From: Acidimicrobiia bacterium
GTDB lineage: Bacteria; Actinomycetota; Acidimicrobiia; Acidimicrobiales; Bin134
DNA: 64,000 bases
Reading direction: 5' to 3'
Assembly (NCBI GenBank): GCA_009842675.1
Contig: VYEX01000002.1
Location: forward strand, 69,592-133,591
A program made the position numbers and the translations under genes. Within the stretch, counting starts at the first letter, position 1, and each line of letters begins with the position of its first letter. This document shows, in pieces, positions 17,423-29,074 of the stretch. The notes under the pieces were generated by a model that searched no databases, had not been told where the DNA came from, and saw only the letters and a program-made list of their open reading frames with translations.

Positions 17423-18760
17423 TCAGCGGACGGCGCCGGGAACCAGCCAGCGAGAGCCGGAGAAGCGCCAGAGCAGGGCGACCAGCCGGGCGCCCATAAG
17501 GGCCCACATGGCCCCCCACAGCCAGCCGATGCCCGCGTCGGCGGCCATCACCCACAGGGCCAAGGGGATGAACACCGCCGCTGCGCCGGCCATGGCCACG
17601 GCCAGGAATCGCATATCGCCTGCGCCGATCAGCACGCCGTCGAGGGCGAACACCACCCCGTTCACCGGCTGGATAAACGCCAAATGCAGCATCAGGAAGC
17701 CGACCAGGGACAGCACCGCCTCATCGCTGGAGAACACCAGCGGGAGCCACGGCCTGGTGATCAGCAACACGATGGTGGCGGCCAATCCGGTCGCCAACCC
17801 CCACTCGATCATGCGACGGCCCGCGGCCCGGGCTTGGGGCAATTCGTTGGCTCCCAGAAAGCGGCCGATCATGGCTTGTCCGGCAATGGCCACCGCGTCC
17901 AGCACCAGGGCCAAGAAGAACATGAGCTGGTAGATCACCTCATGGGCGGCCAATTCGATGTCGCCCAATCGGGCAGCCACGGCCACCGACATGGTGAACG
18001 AGGCCCGCAGAGCCGCGGTCCGCAGGAACAGGTCCAATCCCACCACCGCGAGCCGGGCGATCATCGAGCGGTCAGGAGCCATGGTCACTCCATGGGCCTT
18101 CACAGCCTCCCGGATCCACCACACGTAGGCCCCGGCGGCGAGCCATTGGGCGACAACGGTGGATAACGCCGAGGCGCCAATGCCGAATCCGAGGCCGTAG
18201 ATCAGCACCAACTCCAGTGCGAGGTTCAGCCCGGCGGTGAATACCGCCACCTTGAGCGGGCGCAGCGTGTCTTGCAGCCCTCGCAGATAGCCCACCCCGG
18301 CCAGCGTGATGAGCATGCCCGGCAGACCGAAGAGGCTGATGCGCAGATATATCCGACCCTGGGCCAGCACCTCGCCGTCTGCTCCGAGGATTCTCAGCAG
18401 GGGGTCGGCGAAGACATAGGCCGCCGCGGCCAGTACCGCGCCCACTGCGGCGGCCAGCCATAGTCCCTGCACCGCTTGCTGGGCGGCCCGGTAATGGTCT
18501 CCCGCGCCAATCAGCCGCCCCACCGCGGCGGTGGTCCCGTAGGCCAGGAAAATGAACAGCGACAGGGCCCCCAACAGCACTTGCGAGGCCACCGCCAGCC
18601 CGCCCAAATGAGGAGTGCCCAAGTGCCCCACCACCGCGGTGTCGGCCAGGGTGTAAAGCGGCTCGGCGATCAGCGCGCCCAGAGCGGGAATCGCCAACCG
18701 GGCGATCTCCCGGTCATAGGGCGACTTCCGCAAACCCATTTGCCCTCTAATCTGCGCCAT
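17423..18760 (-). CDS. MATE family efflux transporter (DinF-like)
   Basis: Integral membrane protein of 445 residues with about 12 hydrophobic segments. It begins with the typical MATE opening REIARLAIPALGALIAEPLYTLADTAVVGHLGT, and a second half that repeats this layout (FTMSVAVAARLGDIELAAHEV). The family exports drugs or metabolites using Na+ or H+ gradients. The start ATG at 18760 lies only 21 bp from the divergent ilvD start; a later ATG at 18739 (MGLRK) would leave more room for promoters. Confidence 0.9.
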   Translation of the reverse strand: MAQIRGQMGLRKSPYDREIARLAIPALGALIAEPLYTLADTAVVGHLGTPHLGGLAVASQVLLGALSLFIFLAYGTTAAVGRLIGAGDHYRAAQQAVQGLWLAAAVGAVLAAAAYVFADPLLRILGADGEVLAQGRIYLRISLFGLPGMLITLAGVGYLRGLQDTLRPLKVAVFTAGLNLALELVLIYGLGFGIGASALSTVVAQWLAAGAYVWWIREAVKAHGVTMAPDRSMIARLAVVGLDLFLRTAALRASFTMSVAVAARLGDIELAAHEVIYQLMFFLALVLDAVAIAGQAMIGRFLGANELPQARAAGRRMIEWGLATGLAATIVLLITRPWLPLVFSSDEAVLSLVGFLMLHLAFIQPVNGVVFALDGVLIGAGDMRFLAVAMAGAAAVFIPLALWVMAADAGIGWLWGAMWALMGARLVALLWRFSGSRWLVPGAVR

Positions 18761-18781
18761 CCCACTAGGTAGCCTGTCGCT

Positions 18782-20458
18782 ATGAGCGACATGAAGCCAC
18801 GTTCACATGAGGTCACTTCCGGGGCTGAGCGGGCCCCGGCGAGGGCCATGCTGCGGGCGGTGGGCATGACCGACGACGACTGGGACAAGCCCCAGGTGGG
18901 GGTGGCGTCGTCGTGGAACGAGGTGACCCCTTGCAATCTGCCGCTGGACCGCCTGGCCAAGCGGGCCAAGCAGGGCGTGCGCGACGCCGGCGGATTCCCC
19001 ATCGAGTTCAACACCATTGCCGTGTCCGACGGCATCTCCATGGGCCACGAGGGGATGCGGGCCTCGTTGGTGAGCCGGGAGATCATTACCGACTCGGTGG
19101 AGGCAGTTATGCACGCCGAGCGCCTGGACGCTTTCGTCAGTTTCGCGGGTTGCGACAAGTCGCTTCCCGGCATGCTTATGGCCGCCGCCCGGCTCAACCT
19201 GCCGTCGGTGTTCGTTTATGGCGGGTCCATCCTCCCCGGACAGCACAACGGCAAGGTGCTCGACATCGTGAGCGTGTTCGAGGCGGTGGGCGCTCACGCG
19301 GTGGGCGCCATCGACGATGAGGAGCTCGACGCCATCGAGCGCAACGCGTGTCCCACCGAGGGCTCCTGCGCGGGGATGTTCACGGCCAACACCATGGCGT
19401 CGATCGGGGAGGCGCTGGGCATGTCTCTGCCGGGTAGCGCTTCGGCCGCTGCCGTCGACCGCCGTCGCGACGACTACAGCTATGCCAGCGGCACCGCGGT
19501 GATCGGACTGTTGCGAGACAACATCCGTCCCCGCACCATCATGTCCAAGGGAGCCTTCGAGAACGCCATCGCGGTGACCATGGCCTTGGGTGGATCTACC
19601 AACGCAGTGCTGCACCTGCTGGCCATCGCCTGGGAGGCCGGTGTGGAGCTGGAGCTCGACGACTTCAACAAGGTGGCGGCCCGGGTTCCCCATTTGGCCG
19701 ACACCAAGCCCCACGGGCAGTACCACATGGCCGACATCGACCGCATCGGCGGGGTCCCCGTGGTGATGAAGATGCTGCTGGAAGAGGGCCTGCTTCACGG
19801 CGATGAGATCACCGTCACGGGCAAGACCATGGCCGAGAACCTTGCCCTGCTGGACCCGCCCGGACCGGACGGAGATGTGATTCATGGTCTGGACGACCCG
19901 CTTCACGATGTGGGCGGAATAGCAGTGCTAACCGGTTCTCTGGCCCCCAACGGAGCGGTGCTGAAGGTGGCCGGCATCGACTTCGACCATTTCGAGGGCC
20001 GGGCCCGAGTGTTCGATGGGGAAGACACGGCCATGGACGCGGTGCTGAACGGGCGTATCGAGGCTGGCGACATCGTGGTGATCCGCTACGAAGGTCCCAA
20101 GGGCGGTCCCGGCATGAGGGAGATGCTGGCCATTACCGGCGCTATGAAGGGCGCGGGCCGCGGCGGAGACGCTGCCCTGGTTACCGACGGCCGATTCTCG
20201 GGGGGCACCCACGGGTTCTGCGTGGGCCACGTGGCCCCTGAGGCCACCGAAGGCGGGCCGATTGCCCTGGTGGCCGAGGGTGACCGGATTCGAATAGACG
20301 TTCGGGACCATTCCATCGACCTTCTGGTGGACGAGGCCACCCTGGCCGAACGCCAGGCCAACTGGAAGCCGCCTGAACCCCGCTACACCAAAGGCGTGCT
20401 GGCCAAATACGCCCGCCTGGCTCAGGGGGCCGAGAAGGGCGCCATCACTGAGGCCTAG
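18782..20458 (+). CDS. ilvD: dihydroxy-acid dehydratase
   Basis: Fe-S dehydratase for the third step of valine and isoleucine synthesis. The 558-residue product shows the cluster cysteines Cys51 (in TPCNLPL), Cys124 (in [11 protein letters not shown]) and Cys196 (in [14 protein letters not shown]), plus the block [20 protein letters not shown] and the C-terminal [21 protein letters not shown]. The ATG lies 43 bases downstream of the MATE start region, so the transcript may have a very short leader. Its 3' end overlaps the convergent nucleotidyltransferase gene by 14 bp. Confidence 0.97.
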   Translation: MSDMKPRSHEVTSGAERAPARAMLRAVGMTDDDWDKPQVGVASSWNEVTPCNLPLDRLAKRAKQGVRDAGGFPIEFNTIAVSDGISMGHEGMRASLVSREIITDSVEAVMHAERLDAFVSFAGCDKSLPGMLMAAARLNLPSVFVYGGSILPGQHNGKVLDIVSVFEAVGAHAVGAIDDEELDAIERNACPTEGSCAGMFTANTMASIGEALGMSLPGSASAAAVDRRRDDYSYASGTAVIGLLRDNIRPRTIMSKGAFENAIAVTMALGGSTNAVLHLLAIAWEAGVELELDDFNKVAARVPHLADTKPHGQYHMADIDRIGGVPVVMKMLLEEGLLHGDEITVTGKTMAENLALLDPPGPDGDVIHGLDDPLHDVGGIAVLTGSLAPNGAVLKVAGIDFDHFEGRARVFDGEDTAMDAVLNGRIEAGDIVVIRYEGPKGGPGMREMLAITGAMKGAGRGGDAALVTDGRFSGGTHGFCVGHVAPEATEGGPIALVAEGDRIRIDVRDHSIDLLVDEATLAERQANWKPPEPRYTKGVLAKYARLAQGAEKGAITEA

Positions 20459-21020
20459 CAGAGCGGCCATACAGATCGGGGTCAGACCAAGCGCCGGTGG
20501 CCTCGTCGAAAGCCCGGGCCGCGGGGGTCATCCACTCCAACCGACCTTGGCGGGCGCCGCTGGAAGACACTTCGACCAGCTCTGGGGCGATGTCCAACTC
20601 CGCGCCGCTTGGCACCACGAACGGTGGTCGAGGAGCGACGGCCAGTTCCAACCCAAGCAGGGATTCCACTGCCCGGTCGCGGGCCTCGACCGAATTCCCG
20701 TAGAACGCCGGGTCTTGCACTTGGGCCCACTTGTCGGCGCCCATCACCACCACGTGATACCCCTGGGCGATGTCGACGAGGAGCTGATGGTCGGTGACCA
20801 CCACCTCCACGCTGTCGATGCCAGCCACCGAAGCCTCCAGCACTGCAATGCGGTCCTCGAACGGGGGGACCACCGTTAGCTCCTTGCCCAGCGCCACTCG
20901 CGACACCGCCAGGTCCACCCGCTCGAGCCCCCGTTGCCGCGCCGCTGCCTGGGCGATGGCCAGGTGGCCGATGGTGGGCGGGTTGAACGAACCGGGATAC
21001 ACCCCAAACCGTCTTGTCAC
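20445..21020 (-). CDS. NadD-like cytidylyltransferase-family nucleotidyltransferase
   Basis: Protein of 191 residues with the nucleotidyltransferase signature [14 protein letters not shown] (residues 10-23; the NPPTxGH motif), a Rossmann-like core ([11 protein letters not shown]) and, unlike typical NadD, a C-terminal [13 protein letters not shown] instead of the exact ISSTxIR motif. It may be nicotinate-nucleotide adenylyltransferase-like or act on another substrate. Its 3' end overlaps ilvD by 14 bp in convergent orientation. Its start region overlaps the putative promoter of the ilvB leader. Confidence 0.7.
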   Translation of the reverse strand: MTRRFGVYPGSFNPPTIGHLAIAQAAARQRGLERVDLAVSRVALGKELTVVPPFEDRIAVLEASVAGIDSVEVVVTDHQLLVDIAQGYHVVVMGADKWAQVQDPAFYGNSVEARDRAVESLLGLELAVAPRPPFVVPSGAELDIAPELVEVSSSGARQGRLEWMTPAARAFDEATGAWSDPDLYGRSARPQ

Positions 21021-21043
21021 AAGCAGGCCCTAGCGTTCATACT
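21014..21043 (+). promoter_or_regulatory. candidate promoter of the ilvBNC operon
   Basis: TTGTCA (21014-21019) and CATACT (21038-21043) are separated by 18 bases and match -35/-10 consensus at 5 of 6 and 4 of 6 positions. Transcription would begin near 21050, leaving the leader peptide ATG at 21055 almost leaderless, a common arrangement in actinobacteria. Confidence 0.45.
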
Positions 21044-21054
21044 GGTGGCATCCT

Positions 21055-21102
21055 ATGAAGCGCCATCCCCACACCGGAGCGATTCTCGTAGTACGCCTTT
21101 AG
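21055..21102 (+). CDS. leader peptide of the ilvB attenuator
   Basis: A 15-codon open frame, MKRHPHTGAILVVRL, ends with Ile-Leu-Val-Val-Arg-Leu just before a TAG stop. Clustered Ile, Leu and Val codons are the hallmark of ribosome-stalling leader peptides that sense branched-chain aminoacyl-tRNA. A GGTGG sequence lies 6 bases before the ATG. The stop codon lies at the base of a long hairpin, with a terminator-like hairpin next, then ilvB. This arrangement matches known actinobacterial ilvB attenuators. Too short for standard gene callers. Confidence 0.8.
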   Translation: MKRHPHTGAILVVRL

Positions 21103-21137
21103 CGCGCGGTCCCGGCTCGGCCCGGGGACCGAGCGCT
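21101..21137 (+). promoter_or_regulatory. pause (1:2-type) hairpin of the ilvB attenuator
   Basis: Left arm 21101-21115 and right arm 21122-21137 pair over about 14 positions with one mismatch and one bulge, with loop CTCGGC. It begins within the leader stop codon, where a translating ribosome would disrupt or allow it. Confidence 0.65.
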
Positions 21138-21140
21138 ACC

Positions 21141-21164
21141 GACCTCCCACACTGGGAGGTCTTT
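21141..21164 (+). terminator. attenuator terminator before ilvB
   Basis: GACCTCCCA (21141-21149) and TGGGAGGTC (21153-21161) form a perfect 9-bp stem with loop CAC, followed by TTT. It lies 36 bases before the ilvB start, between the leader peptide and ilvB. An alternative antiterminator pairing was not clearly identified by eye. Confidence 0.75.
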
Positions 21165-21197
21165 CCATTTGGGAGAAGCCCGAAAGGTTGATCCAAC

Positions 21198-22933
21198 ATG
21201 AAAATGAACGGCGGACAAGCCCTTATGAAGGCCCTCGAGAACGAGGGCGTGGACATCTTGTTCGGGCTGCCCGGCGGGGCCATCCTGCCGGTGTATGACC
21301 CGCTGATCGACTCCTCCATCCGCCATGTGCTGGTGCGCCACGAACAGGGCGCCGGCCACATGGCCGAGGGGTACGCCCACGCCACCGGCCGCCCCGGCGT
21401 GGCCATGGTCACCTCAGGACCAGCGGCCACCAACATCGTCACCCCGCTGTGCGATGCCTACATGGACTCCATCCCCATGGTGGTGGTGACCGGCCAGGTT
21501 CCCTACGCCGCCATCGGCACCGACGCATTCCAAGAATGCGACACCACCGGCATCACCATGTCGGTGACCAAGCACAACTACCTGGTGACCGAGGCGGCCG
21601 ACATCCCCCAGGTGATCCACGACGCCTTCTACATCGCCACCACCGGCCGACCCGGACCCGTGCTGGTGGACATCCCCAAAGACATAGTCGACCCCAACAA
21701 TCCGCGATCGGCGATGGAGTGGTACACCCCCGACAGCCACGATCTGCCGGGATACCTCCCCAACATCGCGGGCGACGCCGAGCTCATCCGCCAGGCGGCC
21801 AAGCTCATCTGCGAGGCCGAACGCCCAGTCCTCTATACCGGGGGCGGCATCTTGAAGTCCCGGGGGGCGGAGGCCCTGTTGGAGCTGGCCGAGATGACCG
21901 GCATCCACGTGGTCACCACGCTGATGAACCGGGGAGGCTTCCCCGACGACCATCCGCTGTGTTTGGGCATGCCCGGCATGCACGGCAACTACACCGCGGT
22001 CACCGCCATGCAGGAGGCCGACCTGCTCATTGCGCTGGGCGCCCGCTTCGATGATCGGGTTACCGGCAAAGTGGGCGAGTTTGCCCCCTTGGCCAAGGTC
22101 ATCCATGTGGATATCGACAGCGCCGAGTTGGGCAAGGTGCGCCGTCCTGATGTGGCCATCCAGGGCGATTGCCGGGTGGTCACTGAGGAACTGGTCAAGG
22201 CGCTCAAGGAGATGGGGGGCAGCGATGCTCAGCCCGATCGGAACCAATGGCGGTCCCGGATCAGCGGCTGGCAGGAGCGATTCCCGTTGACCTATGAGCA
22301 GTCCAAGGGCGACGAGCTGCTGAAGCCACAGTACGTGCTGGAACAGCTCAGGGATTCCACCCCCGACGACACCATCGTGGCCTCGGGAGTGGGCCAGCAC
22401 CAGATGTGGACCAGTCAATATTGGAAGTTCAACCACCCCTACACCTGGGTTAACTCGGGCGGCTTGGGCACGATGGGGTTCGCCATTCCCGCGGCCATCG
22501 GAGCCAAGGCGGGCCGACCGGACCGAATGGTGTGGGCCGTGGACGGCGACGGCTGCTTCCAGATGACGGCACAAGAGCTGGTCACTGCGGCCACCGAGGG
22601 CTTCCCCATCAAGGTGGCCTTGATCAACAATGCCTATTTGGGGATGGTCCGCCAGTGGCAGGAGATGTTCTACGAAGAGCGCTATTCCGAGGTTTACCTG
22701 ACCCGCGACGTGCCCGACTACAAGATGTGGGCCGAAGCGTTGGGCTGCGTTGGCCTAAAGGTGGAGTCGCCCGAGGAGGTTGGCCCGGCCATCGCCCAGG
22801 CCAATGAGATCAACGACCAGCCCGTGGTGGTTGAGTTCCGCTGCGAGGCCGAGGAGAACGTCTTTCCGATGGTTCCAGCGGGCATGTCCAACAGCGACGT
22901 TGTGGTCGACCCATCACAGCGAGATCGACCCCG

Positions 22934-22937
<4 letters not shown>
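21198..22937 (+). CDS. ilvB: acetolactate synthase large subunit
   Basis: ThDP- and FAD-dependent catalytic subunit for the first common step of Val/Leu/Ile synthesis. The product has 579 residues, the family length. Glu49 in VRHEQGAGHMAEGYA is the catalytic ThDP-activating Glu, and the C-terminal ThDP/Mg site is GDGCFQM followed by LINN. The ATG at 21198 follows GAAAGG. It overlaps ilvN by 4 bp (ATGA). Expression is likely controlled by the attenuator upstream. Confidence 0.97.
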
Positions 22938-24546
<1,609 letters not shown>

Positions 24547-24567
24547 TCCCCGGGCCAACCTTCGATA

Positions 24568-24583
24568 GCTGCCAAACGGCAGC
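24568..24583 (+). terminator. weak hairpin between ilvC and metY
   Basis: GCTGCC and GGCAGC form a 6-bp perfect stem with AAAC loop, 21 bases after the ilvC stop. There is no T run after it, so termination is doubtful. Confidence 0.3.
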
Positions 24584-24631
24584 AATTCATTAGTATCTAC
24601 CCGGCAACTCCGAAAGGAAGAGAGAAGAGCC

Positions 24632-25945
24632 GTGAGCGAAAACTGGGGTTTTGAGACCAAGCAGATCCACTCCGGGCAGGAGCCCGATCCGGCCACCGGA
24701 TCGCGGGCCGTGCCCATCTACCAGACCACCTCCTATGTGTTCCGCGACACCGAACACGCCGCTGCGCTGTTCGGGCTGGCCGAGGTGGGCAACATCTACA
24801 CCCGGATCATGAATCCCACCCAGATGGTGCTGGAGGCCCGGCTCTCCGCGCTGGAAGGCGGGACTGAGACCGCCATCGGGATCCCCGGGGCGCTGGCCAT
24901 GGCCTCAGGACAGGCCGCGGAGACGCTGGCCATCTTGAACCTGGCCGAGTCGGGCGACCATGTGATTTCCTCCGCGTCGCTGTATGGCGGCACCTACAAC
25001 CTTCTGCACTACACCCTGCCCAAGATGGGCATCGAGGTGTCGTTCATCGAGGATCCCGACGACCTGGGTGCTTGGAAGAACGCCACCCAGGAGAACACCA
25101 AGGTGCTCTACGCCGAGACCATCGGCAACCCCAAAAACGACTGCCTCGACATCGAGGGCGTCGCCGCGGTGGGCCACGCCGAGGGCATCCCACTGATGGT
25201 GGACAACACGGTGCCGTCTCCCTATCTGATCCGCCCGCTGGAGCACGGGGCCGACATCGTGGTCCACTCCATGACCAAGTTCATCGGCGGCCACGGCAAC
25301 TCCATCGGGGGAGTCATCATCGACGGCGGCACCTTCGACTACGGGGCCAGCGGTCGCTTCCCCAACTTCACCGAGCCCGACCCCAGCTACCACGGCCTGG
25401 CTTTCTGGCCGGCATTGGGCAACGGTTCCTTCATCATCAAGGCCCGGGTGCAACTGCTTCGGGACATCGGTGCGGCCATCTCCCCGCAGAATGCCTTCTA
25501 CTTCCTCCAAGGGTTGGAGACGCTCAGCATGCGCATGGAGCGGCACTGCTCCAACGCCAACGCGGTGGTCGACTACTTGGAAGGCCACGACCAGGTGGAG
25601 TCGGTGCAATTCGGCGGCCTGTCGTCCAGCCCGTGGCACGAGCGGATGAATCACTACACCGGCGGCAAGGGCTACGGCTCGGTGCCCGCCTTCCACATCG
25701 AGGGTGGACGCGAAGCCGGTGAGAAGTTTGTGAACGCTCTCACCCTGCACAGCCATGTGGCCAACATCGGCGATGTGCGCAGCCTGGTGATCCACCCGGC
25801 GTCCACCACCCACTCCCAGCTCACCGAGGAAGAGCAGATCAGCACTGGGGTGTACCCCGGACTGGTGCGGCTCTCGGTCGGTTTGGAAACGGTGGACGAC
25901 ATCATCGCCGACTTGGAGCAGGGCTTCGCAGCTGCCCGCGGCTGA
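24632..25945 (+). CDS. metY: O-acetylhomoserine (thiol)-lyase
   Basis: PLP enzyme that makes homocysteine (or methionine) from O-acetylhomoserine and sulfide (or methanethiol). The 437-residue product has the family start [30 protein letters not shown], the YTRIMNPT motif and the PLP Lys216 in [12 protein letters not shown]. The tail [10 protein letters not shown] is also typical of this group rather than cystathionine synthases. The GTG start at 24632 is preceded by a purine-rich GGAAGAGAG site. No partner acetyltransferase gene is nearby. Confidence 0.9.
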   Translation: MSENWGFETKQIHSGQEPDPATGSRAVPIYQTTSYVFRDTEHAAALFGLAEVGNIYTRIMNPTQMVLEARLSALEGGTETAIGIPGALAMASGQAAETLAILNLAESGDHVISSASLYGGTYNLLHYTLPKMGIEVSFIEDPDDLGAWKNATQENTKVLYAETIGNPKNDCLDIEGVAAVGHAEGIPLMVDNTVPSPYLIRPLEHGADIVVHSMTKFIGGHGNSIGGVIIDGGTFDYGASGRFPNFTEPDPSYHGLAFWPALGNGSFIIKARVQLLRDIGAAISPQNAFYFLQGLETLSMRMERHCSNANAVVDYLEGHDQVESVQFGGLSSSPWHERMNHYTGGKGYGSVPAFHIEGGREAGEKFVNALTLHSHVANIGDVRSLVIHPASTTHSQLTEEEQISTGVYPGLVRLSVGLETVDDIIADLEQGFAAARG

Positions 25946-25988
25946 CCCCGCCGCCCGCGCAACCTCTACTTCGTGCGACGATAAAGGC

Positions 25989-27563
25989 GTGCGGCTCGCC
26001 CGCTTCGTCAAGTTTGCGACTGCGCCGTTCGTGCTGACGGTGGCCTTGGCCTTGGTGGTCGCGGGCTGCAAGACCCCCGATCTCCAGGGACCGGTGGTGT
26101 CGTCGCCCGAATTGGCCACCCCCACTCCCACCCCCGAGCCTCAGGACCCGGTGGTGCCCGGACCAACGGCCGAGCCGATCCGTTCCGGGGTTAGCGACGA
26201 TGTGATTCGTATCGGGGTGATTGCCGACAGCAGCACCGGGAACCCGGTTACCGGGGGCAGCGAAGCGGCATGGCTGGCCATGCGGGCCTGGGCCCAAGCG
26301 GTGAACAGCAGCGGTGGCCTGGGGGGCCGGGACGTGGAGGTCGTCCTTTTCGACGCCAATGTGTTCGACCACCGGGCCGCCATTCAGGAGGCCTGCGAAA
26401 GCGACATCTTCGCCTTGGTGGGGTCTTATGCCCTGTTCGACGGCGATGGGGTGGACCTCTTGAACGATGAGTCCTGCCTCCTGCCCGACTTCCCGGCCGC
26501 CGCACTAAGCCCGGCTCGGCGGTTTTCACCAGTGACGTTCGTCTCCAATCCAACATCCAATACCGTTTGGCAGGCCGGTCCAGCCCAGTTCATGAGCGAG
26601 CGTTTCCCAGCCGCCGCGGCCGCGGTGGGCACGGTGGTGCTGGACATGCCGGTGGCGTTCTACCGGGCCCAGCGGGATATCGAGGCAGCCACTGCTGGAG
26701 GACTCAACTTTGCCTTTCAGGCCACGGCCGACGTGATCGACGAGGACTACGACGCGCTGGCCTCAGCCATGTTGGAAGCCCAGGTTCTGGGAATCACCTG
26801 GTCGGCCGACAGGAATCGGCTGATGGAACTGCTCCAGGCCCGGGCCCACCTTTTTGAGCAGCTGCCTACCTTCGATTTCCCTGCGCCCGAGGAGGAGCCC
26901 ACCACCCTGCCCGACAGGGAGCCTGACGACACTTCCGAAGCGGGCTCTGATGAGACGGGCGAAGGAGAGCCCACTGCGGATCCTGAAGTCGAGCCCCAGG
27001 AAGGGGAGTCAGAAGAGGAGCCCGCGGATGGGCCGACCTTCGTCCTCTGCGGCGCCGACTGCTACTCGCAGAGTTGGGCGGCCGAAGTCGCCGAACTGGG
27101 GTCGGATCTGTGGGTAAGCATCGGGGTGCTTCCCTTTGAGGAGCCGGGCGACAACGTCGAGTTGGTGAGGTACGTGCTCTTCTTGAGAGAGGAAGTGGAC
27201 GAGGAGGCCGAAGTTGACCTGATCGGCCTGTCCAGCTGGGCGTCTGCGCTGCTGTTCGAAGAAGCGGTCAACCGGGCGATGTTCACCAGCGGTGGGGGAC
27301 TGACCCGGGAGTTGGTGATCGAGTCGGCCCGCACCATCACCGAATGGGACGGCCGAGGTTTGCACGGGCCGACCAATCCTGCCGAGGGCATCCCGTCGCC
27401 CTGTTTCCTGCTGATGAGCCCCACCCCAAGTGGCTGGATCCGCCGTCACCCCGCCACCCCGGGCACTATGGATTGCGACCCCGACAACTTGGTGGAGCTG
27501 GTGGAATCGGCGACCTTGGGTGTCGATCCCAGCCAGCCCAACGCGGACGAGGCGTCGTCCTAG
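25989..27563 (+). CDS. substrate-binding lipoprotein (type 1 periplasmic-binding fold) with acidic insertion
   Basis: Exported lipoprotein of 524 residues. The signal peptide ends in the lipobox LVVAGC with Cys27, followed by a Pro/Thr-rich linker. IRIGVIADSSTGNPVTGGSEAAWLAMRAWAQAVNSSGGLGGRDVEVV is the usual start of branched-chain amino acid-type binding proteins. Around residues 300-350 is a Glu/Asp/Pro-rich insertion in the middle of the fold, which is unusual. No ABC permease genes are adjacent. It faces a second binding lipoprotein gene. Start GTG. Confidence 0.75.
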   Translation: MRLARFVKFATAPFVLTVALALVVAGCKTPDLQGPVVSSPELATPTPTPEPQDPVVPGPTAEPIRSGVSDDVIRIGVIADSSTGNPVTGGSEAAWLAMRAWAQAVNSSGGLGGRDVEVVLFDANVFDHRAAIQEACESDIFALVGSYALFDGDGVDLLNDESCLLPDFPAAALSPARRFSPVTFVSNPTSNTVWQAGPAQFMSERFPAAAAAVGTVVLDMPVAFYRAQRDIEAATAGGLNFAFQATADVIDEDYDALASAMLEAQVLGITWSADRNRLMELLQARAHLFEQLPTFDFPAPEEEPTTLPDREPDDTSEAGSDETGEGEPTADPEVEPQEGESEEEPADGPTFVLCGADCYSQSWAAEVAELGSDLWVSIGVLPFEEPGDNVELVRYVLFLREEVDEEAEVDLIGLSSWASALLFEEAVNRAMFTSGGGLTRELVIESARTITEWDGRGLHGPTNPAEGIPSPCFLLMSPTPSGWIRRHPATPGTMDCDPDNLVELVESATLGVDPSQPNADEASS

Positions 27564-27590
27564 TGGTGTGCCCCCAGGAGCTGACTGATC

Positions 27591-29033
27591 TCAGTTCCCG
27601 CTGACGAATTCGCTGTTCTCGGAGTCCCAGTAGAGCCGGACAAGCGGTGCGTTGTCAGCGCTGTACTTGCCTTCGCCGAGCGAGGCGGAGGTAGTGCCGG
27701 TGAGATCGAATGAACCCAGCCCTCGAGCGGCCTCGAGGAACGATTCTTGGGTGAGCACCGGACCAGCGGCGGTGGCGATGGCAACGAAGAGCTCAACACC
27801 ACGACATGACCGGATAGTGGGGGGGAGGTTGTTGGGCCTCGGGTTGGGGACATTGACGTTGACTATGTTGCCGCTGCGGGTTTCATAGTTCTCGACGCAT
27901 TCTCGAACGCCGGCTTCGCCGGCGTTGTAATAGTCCTGGAGCGTCGGGAAGCCGTAGGCATACAAGTCGACCTGGCTTGGGTCGTAGCCGAGTTCGACAT
28001 ACCCCGCCTTGCTGACCGAATCGGTGATGACCGCCAGATCGCTTCCGGCCCGCTCCACGCCTCCAACCGCTCCGTAGCCAGCAGTATTGAAGGCCAAGAC
28101 GGCGTCTACACCATCAGCTTCTGCTCGTTCGATCCAGACGTCGACTTCTGCTTCCCCTGCCGGGACATCACCGGGTGGCGCAGTTCCGGACACCGCTCGG
28201 GTCACGGTGCCGCCGGCAGCTTCAACCAGCTCCTGCACCGGCCCAAGGAGGGACTCGTCATCGTTCGATGCATGGATCTGGATCTTCCGACCGTCGATCA
28301 GCCCATCAGCCTTGGCAGCATTGACGAGACTGGCGATCCTCTCGATGAGCCCCCCCTGAGTGGTAAAGAGCAGCCCGCCGCTTCGCCCTAGGACGTCGGG
28401 TGCCATCTCGGCCGTGTTAACAGCCAGTACCCCGTACAGCTCGGTGTAGCAGAGCACTCCGTCCCAGAGGACGAAACCCACGAACGCGAAGACTTCCTCG
28501 TCTTCGATGAACTCCACGCACACTGCCTCGATGGCAGAATCGTCGACTGGCGAGTATTGCCCGAACACCGGTACCAACAGTCGCCCATTGACCCCTCCGG
28601 CATCGTTGGCCCTGTCGATGGCCGCCTGCCACTGGGCCTCGTGGTCGCCGTTGTCGATGCCGAATTCGGTGACGTCGACGAATCCGACGCCGATCTTGAT
28701 CTCAGTCTCGGTGACGCCGCGGTACGACGCGGTGAGCACTACTGGCTCGGGCTCGGGCTCCTCGGGGGCTGTCTCTTCAGGCGCAGCCTCTTTGGGCTCG
28801 GCGTCTTCGGGTTCAGCGGGTTCGGGCTCGCCCTCCTCGGGTTCTGGGGCCTGAGGCTCGACCTCGGATTCGGCTTCTTCCGATTCGGTGTCTTGGGGCT
28901 CGGGTGCTTCGGGTTCAGCCTCTTCGGCACTCACCGGTGGGGCATCGCCCCCCGAACCGTCATCGTCGTTGCCTCCGCAAGCTGCCGCCACCAGCGCTAA
29001 TGCGAGAACCAGAGCCAGAATCCATCGCCGCAT
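27591..29033 (-). CDS. substrate-binding lipoprotein with long acidic Glu/Pro linker
   Basis: Lipoprotein of 480 residues. The start is set at ATG 29033 (MRRWILALVLALALVAAAC), with GGGGGGACAGGA just upstream, rather than at the upstream ATG at 29063. The lipobox LVAAAC is followed by an 80-residue Glu/Pro/Ala linker of low complexity. The rest, from TEIKIGVGFVDVTEFG on, is a periplasmic-binding-protein fold of the branched-chain amino acid receptor type, with many differences from its neighbour at 25989. No transporter genes are adjacent; a sensory or orphan receptor role is possible. Confidence 0.75.
   Translation of the reverse strand: MRRWILALVLALALVAAACGGNDDDGSGGDAPPVSAEEAEPEAPEPQDTESEEAESEVEPQAPEPEEGEPEPAEPEDAEPKEAAPEETAPEEPEPEPVVLTASYRGVTETEIKIGVGFVDVTEFGIDNGDHEAQWQAAIDRANDAGGVNGRLLVPVFGQYSPVDDSAIEAVCVEFIEDEEVFAFVGFVLWDGVLCYTELYGVLAVNTAEMAPDVLGRSGGLLFTTQGGLIERIASLVNAAKADGLIDGRKIQIHASNDDESLLGPVQELVEAAGGTVTRAVSGTAPPGDVPAGEAEVDVWIERAEADGVDAVLAFNTAGYGAVGGVERAGSDLAVITDSVSKAGYVELGYDPSQVDLYAYGFPTLQDYYNAGEAGVRECVENYETRSGNIVNVNVPNPRPNNLPPTIRSCRGVELFVAIATAAGPVLTQESFLEAARGLGSFDLTGTTSASLGEGKYSADNAPLVRLYWDSENSEFVSGN
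28740..28960 (-). repeat. low-complexity region coding the Glu/Pro linker
   Basis: Within the lipoprotein gene, repeated GAG/GAA-CCC/CCG-GAG codons make imperfect short tandem repeats of the EPE/EEP type. They code an extended, highly negative spacer between the lipid anchor and the binding domain. Such repeats are prone to length variation between strains. Confidence 0.7.
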
Positions 29034-29074
29034 CTTCCTGTCCCCCCGAATCTTGCTGAGCAAAGGGTAGTCAA

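Noticed and set aside
17378..18166. Long Gly/His-rich open frame opposite the MATE gene
   Set aside because: Low-complexity product and antisense position to a clear membrane-protein gene; typical of high-GC shadow frames.
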